NCBI GenBank assembly: GCA_964017195.1
Contig: OZ024890.1
Coordinates: 69,245,376-69,309,375, forward strand
Source: Siderastrea radians
Taxonomy: Eukaryota > Cnidaria > Anthozoa > Scleractinia > Rhizangiidae
Reading direction: 5' to 3'
Length of the DNA: 64,000 nt
Shown here: positions 24,501-36,500 of the stretch, in pieces
Layout of the letters: every line of letters begins with the position of its first letter
Position numbering within the stretch: position 1 is the stretch's first letter
The notes under the pieces: model-generated
What the model was told of the DNA's origin: nothing
The model's database searches: none
Seen by the model: the letters and a program-made list of their open reading frames with translations, nothing else
Program-made: the position numbers and the translations under genes

Positions 24501-27500
24501 TAACAAAGTTGAGCGGCTGCAAGCCTTCGTGGTGCAGAAACTAAAACAAGTTAAAGTTTTACTCATTGATTCTAATAAACTGACAAGTTTACCGAGAGAA
24601 ATTGAAAATCTGAATTTTACAACATTGGCCTTAGATCAAAATCTGTTTAAATGTGACTGCACAACCAAATGGTTGAAGTACTGGCTACTAGAAAATAAGC
24701 ATCGAATAAGAAACATTGAAAAGGTGCTTTGTAGCTCAGGCCACGCTCTTGGCCGGGCAATGTTCAATTTGTCAGATGATGCTTTCATTTGTCGTACTGC
24801 TAACGAGAAGTCTAAGCCTTATCCTAAAGAGAATAATGTCCTTACAGCAACCATAGCTGCTTCTATTCTTGGTGGTCTGCTTCTTTTGATAACGATCATA
24901 GTAATCTTGCTGTACAAGTACCATGGAGAAGTGAAGGTCTTTATGTTCACTCACTTTAACTGGCACCCATTTGATCGCATAGATGACTCAGATCCAAACA
25001 AGATGTATGACGCCTTTATATCGTACAGCGGAGAAGATCACCAGTGGGTCGTCGACACATTACAAGAACGACTGGAAAATCACGATCCTCCATATAAACT
25101 ATGCATCCACCACCGTGATTTTCGTATTGGGGCACCAATCCAGGAAAATATCTTGAAAAGCGTGGATCAAAGCAAGCGCATGTTGATGGTGCTATCTTCC
25201 AGCTTTGCAAAGAGCGAGTGGTGTTTGCTGGAGTTCCGTGCTGCTCATCGTAAAGTGTTAGAAGATCGCATGAATTACCTGATAATTATTGTGTTTGATG
25301 ATGTTGACATGGCTGAGCTAGATGAGGAAATAAAGTTGTACATGCGCACTAACACCTATGTGAGCGTCAGTGACAAGTGGTTCTGGCAAAAATTGTTCTA
25401 TGCGATGCCGCAGAACGCAACAAAAAAAATGATAAGTGAAAGAAGTTTAGAATTGATGGAAAGGGTGTCTTCAAATCAGGATAGAATGCTATGTGGAACT
25501 GCTGCCATTAATGACTCTTACACAATATGACTTGTGTAATGTTAAGACGTTCGCGCTATTTTTTATGGTTATCATTAATTTGCTCTTAATCCATATAGGG
25601 AGTGTAAATTCGTACTGCTTTGAGGAATTTACGTAGCAATGTCAGGCAATATCATGCGAGCTATGGAGGCGCTATGGAAGAAATGCAGTAGGCAAATATA
25701 GTGTTTTGGTGGGCGCTGCATGTGAAAATTTTGCACAGCCGAATTTAGATCTCCAATCCACCTTGACCAATGCTTTTTTTTTCTCTTCTAATGAGCTACA
25801 TTTTTGAATGAAATAAATTCAGTGTTAGAAATATGAAATATTTGTTATTCAAGCGACGTGCTGTTGACTGTTGGTAGTATTGTGACTGTGAAGATTTCAT
25901 TCCAATTTTATTTCTTGTCAAAGGTTAAGTATTGACAGTATTAGTTTAATAGACGTAGATAAATTGAATTAAGCTCTATCGAATATATTTCCGTCTTTGA
26001 CAGCATGTTAGTGCTTTCTTTGCTTTCATCAGTTTCTTCTGACGGTTGGTAGCTTCCTGTTGTCTTTGTTATGTGTATTATAACTGTGAACATCGCTGTT
26101 TCTCAGTATAGTCCATGCTATGTGACGGAATTCTATGGACGCATCTTCGTATAAACGTACAGGCAACGTTGGAAAAGCCTTCGTAGTAAGAGGATCTGTC
26201 GCAAAAGACTGTAAGGCCGGAAGACGAGCTAAAGTACGAAAGAAGAACTCAGCATAATTTAGAACGATTCTTTGTAAAGTAACTACCAAATACAGTTTAA
26301 AAGACAGTTTTGACTTTTTGCTTGTCAATATTAAACTTGTTTTCTTGTGACATTTTAAACACCAAGCATTTCAAGTGAACGTATGAAAGGGGTGAATTAA
26401 CTTATTCAGAAAATAACAGTTTGGAACTCCAAGAAAAGTTGGTTGTCAGTCGCATTTATAACGTGGTCGGTCTTCAGACAACAAATGACTGAACTGTCGT
26501 TTGTGCCTCAAAACAAGTGTTCGTAGTCGCGGGGCTATAGTTAATGCGGGATTCCACAGTACGAAAGTCTTTCATTATTTAGCCTGAGTATCAGGCCCTC
26601 TTAAGGGCAGGGGGAGGGGAAGGGTAGATGGATAGTGGAAGAGGGCTTTCCTTTCCCCTTCTCTCCCCCGCCTCCGGAAAGCCTGATACTCAGGCTATTC
26701 ATTATTCAAAAATTTCCGCTCGGAAAGCAAAATGATCGCCGTAGTCGAATGATCTCGAATGGATTTCTATTTGTAGAATAGCAGTAATAAGGACGATTAC
26801 TGATCATGATCAAGGAGTTTGTTCGAAAGAGGTTGTCAAGGGCTCGTGCAGAAATCCAGAAGTGTTGGCCAATCAAACAAAATCAAACATGAAACTTTTC
26901 TTGGGTTGAGTTGTCAAAATAATCAGACACGTTCGCACTAAATCGTTCGATGCTGATCGATTGACTTCCATTCTGTTTGGAAATCAAACCGGGCGTAACT
27001 GGCGATGGGTTACCGCGTATACTCATCGTTTTGATTCAAGTCATACGGTAGATCAGAAAGCCTACAACTACCGAAACGGACTGGAGAGGAGCCTTGAGAC
27101 GAATCAAGTGTGGACATAGGCAAAGATGAGCTGTTCAAGTTTTCGTTCTAAACCATTTGTGGCAGTTTATTTATAATCGAAAATACTCTGGAATGGTTCT
27201 TGCAACTTGGCTGAATACCCATGAACACCAATAGTGCATGACTAAATATAAAGTATGTAAATTAACAACTACTAAAAGGAAACCGAAAACGGCTGAAATC
27301 GAACAGCGAGCGATCAATCGATGTTTTTACAAGCATTTCCAGTCCTCTTTTCATCGAACGTTATAATAAAAGCGATAATTTGTGGCCTTCTTACATGTTT
27401 TTATGGTGGTCAAAACGCATGATGTTTGTCAATATACATGTAGAAAGTTTGTTTTGAATCTACACCATCTCAGTTCTCTTCTAGTCGCGCGACCGAACGC

Positions 27501-30500
27501 TACTAAAAACTGCGTTGCGCCCAAATATGAGGAGTGTTTTGCAGTCTTGAAAAGATTGTCGTTTATTCTCGGAAAGTGAGATGATCAACATGGTCGAATG
27601 ATTTTGAATGGATTAAATCTGTAATAATTCAGGAATAAACTCTTCATTTTGCGGAAGACAACTTTAGCCAATCACAACAACTTCCTGTTATCAAGTTGTT
27701 AACAAAAAGGTTTCTCGTGTAAACTAATCTTCAGCTATTGGACTTTACTTTAACTAGCTAGTAAGGGCCAATCTTAGTAATATATTAAACACCCAAACGT
27801 TTTTCGGCTTGTTTCCTCACGTGACAAGTTCTAAAGAGCGGCCAATTTCCACTATTGCATGTAACGCAAGTGTTGACGTAAATGCGTGCACGAGGTGAGC
27901 TCCAATTCCTTTCAGTAGTCCAGAGGCAAGTGGTTTCAGTTGATGTAAGCACCAGAAAAGTAACAACAACTTACCTCTTACATCAGCAGCGAAGTCATCT
28001 TGATTCTCACCGAAAAAAATTATGTTGTCTGAATACTTTGTTGCGTTAGTAATCGCTTTATTTTGTTTTGTGGCCACTTCTAATGGGATGAATTCATGTT
28101 GGCGGGCAGAAACAGCGGCCAGATACGAAACCAAAGAAGGAACTGCCATTCCGGTGAGATTACTGACTTGTAGCCTGAAAAGCACTCACCTTGGAGCCAA
28201 GTTTTGGTTTGACATCAGCTGGGTTCTAAATACTTTTGTTATGAGAGAATTTGATAACAAAACTGTAGTTGACTTCAGTCTCTTAATGTGGTGCTTTTCA
28301 CCAATGGAACTGGATTTTTTCAACCCACAGAACATTGTCAATAAAAACATTTTGCTTGGTCTGTCATTCAAAGGCGAGTGTAGAGTTTGGATGGAAAACC
28401 TTGTCGTTTGGGCCAAGGCAACTGATTTCCGAGTGATGGGTTTGGAAGGGGAGAAGTCGGTCATATCCAGCTACACAAATCAAACTCAGCCAGATGCAAA
28501 TGAAACACTTGCGACAAACTTTAAAGAAATTGCTTACATTCTAAGTTACAATAATTTTTTTCAAAGCTTACCTGATGTGTTTTCTAACACAAAGTATGCA
28601 TGGACAAATTTGGAAGGAATTGAATTTAGAAATATGTCAATAAAGACGATTCCAAGACAGTGGAAACTTACAATGCCCCTGTTACAATCCCTCGACCTAA
28701 TGGTTAACAACTTGACAGAACCACCAGAATTTCCATGGAATAACTCAACTCTTGAAATTTACCGTGGTTTGAGGAGAACAGAGCAAGCAGCGAAAAAGCA
28801 GACCTCCATATCTGGAGTCCATTTGGAAAGAAACCTTTATATGCGTGCATTGTATCTTGGTCACAACAATATCGAAGATCTATCATACCACGAGTTTCGA
28901 GGTTTCTTGCATGTGCTTCGTCTCCAAGGAAATGGCTTAAAAACAATTGGACCATCATGTTTTCACAACTTGGAAGGAATTCAAACGATAGATCTGGGCG
29001 GAAATAAGTTGGCCTCTTTACCTGAAAATCTGTTCAGGGGACTAACCTCCTTGCTGAACATTCTCCTTGGAAAAAACAACATGTCAATTATAAAGCCAAC
29101 GCTATTCAAAGGCTTAAAAAATATTCAGGGGATTTATTTAGAACACAACAGCCTAAATTCAATTCCAAACGGATTGTTTAATTCACTAAACACGCTGGAG
29201 GTCTTACACTTAGATTCTAACAAGATCACAAAGATTGAGGAAGACCCATTCTCACAACACTCTGCTTTACGAAAGCTTTATCTCCAAAACAACAGTCTGT
29301 CTTCGTTTCCTTCTTGGATATTTCGCCTGAGCAAAATTGAAGTAATTGATCTATCATCCAATCGAATTACATTTGATGATCTTGACCAAGCATTAGCAGG
29401 TTATGACATACCGATTGATGATCCTCTTCAAAATTATCCAATAGTTCTTAATTTGGCAAACAACAACATCACAACGTTAATAAATTACAGGGGATTGAAT
29501 GCAATAAAAGCAGACGAACACATTTCTCCAATACGGCAAGCCAAGTATTCCTATTTATGGAAAGCATTCGTTATCAAGTTGACTGGAAATCCATTAGCTT
29601 GTGATTGCATTATGGCGGCTGTTGCAAAGGAAATTAGAAAGTTGTTGGAAACACATCCTGATGTCCTGCCACGGTTTGAAACCTGGCAATGTGCTTGGCC
29701 ACATGGAGTGAAGAATAAATCAATTCTGGAGATTGAAGAAAATCAGTGGATGCAAAGAGAAGAGCCAGACAGCTGCCCTGTTGATTGCTTCTGTCAAAAA
29801 CGCTGTTCAGATGGAATTGTTGTTGTTGATTGTGAGAAAAAGAGTCTCATAGAAGTACCAAGCGCAATGCCACAAGGTCTAATTGAACTCAATCTAAAAA
29901 ACAATGAAATAACGGACATTCTAGCATACCCTTATTTGAAAAACGTGACTGTTTTAAAACTGTCAAATAACAAAGTTGAGCGGCTGCAAGCCTTCGTGGT
30001 GCAGAAACTAAAACAAGTCAAAGTTTTGCTAATTGATTCTAATAAACTGACAAGTTTACCCAGGGAAATTGAAAATCTGAATTTTACAACATTGGCCTTA
30101 GATCAAAATCTGTTTAAATGCGACTGCACAACCAAATGGATGAAGTACTGGCTACTACAAAACAAGCACCGAATAAGAAACATCGAAAAGGTGCTTTGTA
30201 GCTCGGACCACGCTCTTGGCCAGGCAATGTTCAATTTGTCAGATGATGAGTTCATTTGTCGTACTGCGAGCGAGAAGCCTAAGCCTTATCCTAAAGAGAA
30301 TGAAGTCCCAATAGGAACCATAGCTGCTTCTGTTCTTGGTGGTCTGCTTCTTTTGATAACGATCATAGTAATCTTGCTGTACAAGTACCATGGAGAAGTG
30401 AAGGTCTTTATGTTCACTCACTTTAACTGGCACCCATTTGATCGCATAGATCGATGACTCAGATCCAAACAAGATATATGACGCCTTTATATCATACAGC

Positions 30501-33500
30501 GGAGAAGATCACCAGTGGGTCATTGACACATTACAAGAACGACTGGAAAATCACGATCCTTCATATAAACTATGTATCCACCACCGTGATTTTCGCATTG
30601 GGGCACCAATCCAGGAAAATATCTTGAAAAGCGTGGATCAAAGCAAGCGCATGTTGATGGTGCTATCTCCCAGCTTTGCAAAGAGCGAGTGGTGTTTGCT
30701 GGAGTTCCGTGCTGCTCATCGTAAAGTATTAGAAGATCGCATGAATTACCTGATAATTATTGTGTTTGATGATGTTGACATGGCTGAGCTGGATGAGGAA
30801 ATAAAGTTGTACATGCGCACTAACACCTATGTGAGCATCAGTGACAAGTGGTTCTGGCAGAAGTTGTTCTATGCGATGCCGCAGAAGTCAGCAAAAGAAT
30901 CAGCACAGGAAAGAAGTGTAGAATTAATTGATCAGGAAAATGCTGCAGAAACACAAAATGGAATGGAAGGAGCAGCTGCTATTGATGACGCAGACACTAT
31001 AACACTTGTTTAAAATATTATTAGGAAAAACATCTTTGAAGTGAAAAACCTTACACTGTTTAATTTAATCTCATTTAACCAGATTGAGGGCAGGGTGTGA
31101 ATATTGTTTATTATTTTACTGTTTTCTGTGGAATTTGATCATTCTTAGTATACAAGACTTGTTTTGTGTCTGTTGCATATTTGTTATTTATTCAACAAAA
31201 TCCTGCAAAACTTATTGTTTGAAAGTTACATGTTCTATCAGTTACAGCTATTAATTACATGAATTTAATTAGCACCTCTTGAAACTGAAGCAAAGAAACA
31301 ATGTGTTGGTTAATGCTAGTCCGAAGCTGACAAAATATCAAGCTTCCTATTTTTTTATTTTTGTACATCAATTACTTTATATTCGTGTCATTGTGTCGTA
31401 TATTTATGTCAAAACAATGTTTTCTGTGTCAATGTGATTTTTGCCGTATCAAGTGATCTCTTAATGCATCAAATAAATCATTGTTTCATACATGAAATTG
31501 TTAATATTTTTCATTATCAAGTTGTGCACATTTTTATACATCAAGAAAGGGGAGATGAGCTTTTGATCAGAGGAGTCATCAAAGAGAGGAGTCTGGGAAC
31601 TGACGTCTTTTATGATCCGGCAGTGCAACACTTGTTTGGAAGAAAATGATGGCGACCAAGCAAAATTATTAGCTAGAAGGATGGAGGAATATGAGCGGCA
31701 AACTTTAAAATGTCACGTACCAGCGAATGACAGAATTGCGTCTCCATCTGCCACCTACATGCTGTTGCCTTCGATTTGTAGCAGTTGATGGTTTCCATCA
31801 GAGACATGTTAGAAATTAGAGGGACTTTCCATTGATGACGACAATGTTGAAGATGAGAGCGGAGGAACAGGGACAGACGGAAATTTTTGCTCTACAATAC
31901 CAAACGGTATGCAGGCAGGCCAGCCTTCGTCATAACTGAAGGGCTTCCGGTTACTGCACTTCGCAAAACGAAACGAAACGAAATGAAAATAAATGAAGAC
32001 TAACGTCAGCTAATGGTTTGGTGCGCGTTGTGTTGTCAAAAAATTAGAGGAACCACAGGCAGCCCAAATTGGCAGTATGTGTACTAGAAGATTTCATTGA
32101 CAGTCTAAATGTAATAGGCAAACAAGTTGAAATGAAAACACAAATACAGAATGTAAACGTCTTAATTAAACATTGCTTTATCTACCACTATCATTCACTG
32201 TCACTACCTCTCTTTGGACAGTGATGAGAGGTGGTTGCATTTACAGGCTCCCATAACATTTTCATTAAAATCTGGCCTGCCTGCACGACCGTTTATCAGA
32301 GTAAAGTTCCTCTATAGTCTTTCCAATTTCTGTCCGATTATGAGAAACCATCAACTGCTCATAATTAAAGCCAAGAGCATGTAGGTGGGAACGCGATCCT
32401 GTTATTCGCTGGTACATGACATTTTAAGGTTTGCTCATATTCCCCCATCCTTCTAGCTAATAATTCTGCTTGATCGCCGTCATTATTTCTTCGAAACAAG
32501 TGTTACACTGCCGTATCAATGAAAGTATCTTTTCAAAGAACTCTCGAATAAACTCTGATAACTCGTCGCCAGACTCCTCTCTTTGATGGTACTTCTGATC
32601 AAAAGCTCATCTTCCCTTTCTTGATGTATAAAAATGTGCACGCAACTTGATATGAAAATGTTAACCACTTCATGTATGAAACAATGATTTATTTGATGCA
32701 TATAAGAGATCGCTTGATATAGCAAAATTCACACTGACACAGAAGAAATTGTTTTGACATAAATATATGACAAAATGACACGAATATAAAGTAGTTGATG
32801 TATAAAAATGTAACTTGACATAAAAGAATGGTAAACTTGATATTTTGTCACCTTCGGACTAGCATATGTTGGTTTACAAGGCAAAGAAAAGAAGGTGTAA
32901 TTTAATAATATTGCCTTACTGGAGATTCTGTACTCCAGCAAAGTAGTGATGGTGATTGTGACTAATGGAAAAATTCTCCAGAGCAATTGGCTTTGATGAA
33001 AAAATGCAGCATTTTTTGGGTATGTGACAACAAGATCCCATGTATAAAATAATGTAATTCTGAGGAAAAAACTAAATAACAATCATTTATGCCCTTTATC
33101 CACATGATATGCAGCCTAAATGTCATATTTTCTGAAAAATTTGCATGTAGTAAATAGTTTAGTAAATCCCTGTAAGTAGTCTGGTTGTTCACAAGGTTAT
33201 TCATTCAAGTTAAGTTAGCATTATATTGTAGGGAAAGCGTCACTAAAAACAAGCTCTATATATAACAAGTTACGCTATCTTTAAAATGTGTAGTTCCAGA
33301 AAATATCCATACTCCCCCCACAGAAGATTTTTGTTTTGCACCTCCCTCCCTCCAAGAATTCCAGTTCAGCTTCATACTTTGCTTCTAAAATTTTGGCTTT
33401 TAAGACCTCCTCCCCCTAGGAATTTCCAATGACCTTCCATGGGGTGGGTATGGATTTTTTCTGCACTTACACAATAGTGTTTTTACTGTCTGAAAGACTC

Positions 33501-36500
33501 AGTGGTTTTTACAGGATAGGTAGTGCTTTTTAGTTATACAGATCACTGATATCTAAACAGGCTTTACTATAGGTACAAATATTTGTAAATTCCTTATGAA
33601 GTAATGTGACAGAACTGTCACCTGTATCTGCAGTAATATTAATCTTGTATGTAAAAGGGATTTGTTGGGAATTTTATTGAAAACCAATTTGGCTAGCTTG
33701 TGGGTTTTTAAAATTTCAATGACCCATCATGAAAACAAGACTGGGACCATCAGACAGGCATATGATGTCATAGCCTCGCCACCAATCAGATGCCAGTATT
33801 TGAGGTAAAAAAGGTTTAAATCTACAAATGCTGTGTTTATAGTGGATGTACACTAATGGCTGCCAAGGTGGTTTGAAGGCACCCCACTTGGATATTTATT
33901 GGATTATATAACCCACACTAGTGTTGGAATTTTTAAGACTCAAGTGAAAACATATTTATTTAAGATAGCTTTTAAATTATGAATTCTATAGATTTTAATG
34001 GATAGAAGGAAGGCATGGGGTGGGGAGTTCGAAGGCGTGGGGGGCTGCTTCTCTTAGCTGTTTTATTCAAATTTGTCTTACATATATTTACCTGATTTTT
34101 ACACGATATGTTAATATGTAATTTTGCCCAGTTTTTTATTTTTATTTCAAATGTATTGTAATGCGCATTCGAAAATGCCACATTGATGTTTGCACAATAT
34201 AAGACTCATTAAAGTTAAGTTAAGTAAGTGCAAACTGGTGGTTCAGTTCTTAAGCTTGTGACAACAGATGTCAGGATTTTTTTTTAAAAGGTCTTGGTAG
34301 CAGGAAACTTAAAAGTGTTGTGTTGTTCTTTAAGATTTTTTTTTCTACCTTAACCTCAAAACTAACATGAGGTAATTTGGTTAACTAGAGACTTACAAAT
34401 ATTGCTACCTGACAATACACCATTTCTGAAGATGAGATTTGTTGTGGTTGTTAACACCGGCAAATAATCCATGTTAGGATACATAAAGTCTCCCTAATAC
34501 ATATAGTCTCCATCAGTCAATGTCACAAACAACAATCTCTTTCAGGGCTTCTCTCCCGCAGACAATAATTGTCTGTACTATCGAAAAAGAATTATTCTTT
34601 TTCGATAGTACTGAAACTCCTCAGCTCCAACCATTTACTATATATGTGACTCAACTGATTATAAAACCCTTGGTTAAAAGCCTTTAGATAGTAATAAAAC
34701 CCTTGACAAGCATCCTTTAGTAAGCACCTAGATCACTTTTTCCAATTGTAGGGAATGTTGGACTTCCAGTGTCATACTTTTAATCATATAATTCAGTGGT
34801 GGTTCAACTCCTACTGGCAGCCACTTTCTTCCCCATCATCTTTTGTCACCCAGGAGTATAAATGAGAACCAGTGAATTACAGTAACTGCAAAACCTCATC
34901 TATCTGTCCATCTGTCCATCCATCACATCACTGCTGACTGCAATAAATTTCTCCTTATACATACATAGGCTATGGGAAGTACAGGAGCTATTATCCCATC
35001 CAGGTCAGAGTGATCCAGCAGAGAGAAATAAATAAATAAACCCAACCTAGTCATGCTCCTGTTACTGCACCGTACTACTGACACCAGAGGCATGTGATGG
35101 CCAGTTGTAGCAAGACATGGAAATTTGTAACCACTTAATTTTAATTACTTCACATACTTTTTTTGAGATCAACTCATGAGTGACTAATCATTATTAGAAG
35201 GTAGCTTTAAGCCAACTCGGGAGCATGGATGCACTTGTTTTGGCTTCTTTTTGGGAGATAGAGCGCTTTTCAAATGAGTGTCGTAAAACCAAAACCAAAG
35301 TAATTACCCCAGCCAATCACAACAAAAACAAATTACCCAATGAACCAATCAGAACTCGAAGCAAGTACATGTAACCAGCGCCAAGCGCGGGAAAACGCGT
35401 GCGAGCGCGAGCAAGTCGCGACTGATTGGTTTGAGTTTTACTCCTGATTGGTCGAGAAAGTGGCACGAAAGGTTTTAACCAATCACAGAGCGAAGTAAAG
35501 CAAAACCAAAGCAAAACACGAATTACTTTCGACACTCAATTAAAAACCGCTCTATCCTCAAATACCCCTGCAGTGTGACTGGGTGGTTGATCTCCTTCTC
35601 AATAAATTCTTCCATTGAAGTGAAATCTTTCTCAGATCCTTCTTTGACACCCCATGCAATAACATTGTTCCGTTTGGAGCGAGAGTGTGTACCTCTGTTT
35701 GATCCGCTTTTTTGCCAATTTAGACTCCGACTCCTGAATTTTAAGGTTTGTTGCTCCAGAGTCGCTCGACATCTCTTGTTTTTTAGTGTTACATCTTGTT
35801 TGTTTGCTCATAAATAAGCTTTGATATAAGCCAAACTAAAAAGTTTGCAGTTAATTCATCAAAAATTGAGAAAATGGAGAGAGCTCGGAAAAGCCATCTA
35901 ACCACGTGGAGTCATGCACACTCCTTCTGGTTGGTTGATCTCACCAGTGTCAGCTGCAGAATACTTGCCAGGCATGCTTCTGTGCGTCACACTGTTGGTC
36001 AGTAGGCAAGTGTCTTTGATTCACTCCTGGTACTCTAGCACAGACTTAAACAAAATTTTAATATGTCATAACACATAATTAACCTTTACTTATTTTACTT
36101 ATTTTTCAGGATGGTTATAGGTACATTTTAGCAGAGCAAGACCCAAATGCCCCTTTGGCAAACATGGACATGGAATTTTGGGCTGGAAAACCAATCCCTG
36201 GGGACCTCTACAGAATTAAACTCCACAAGGAAGTTCTTCTTTCCATGAATGACAGAGGTTGGTAAGAAAAAGAAAATGAATATGCAGATTTCATGGTGAC
36301 CCACTGTTTTGAAGATTGTAAAAAGTAATGTGTGTACATTGTAAGGTTTTTTAAAACCATTTTCATCACAAGCTAATGGGAGATGGGTACAGGGGTGTGT
36401 TGTCTTCCTGCTCTGCATCTCGCAAATGCCCCCCCCCCCCATGACCCACCCCTTTGTCACCCCCTCTGATCCTGCCCTTTTCTCCTCAGCTTGCCCCCAC

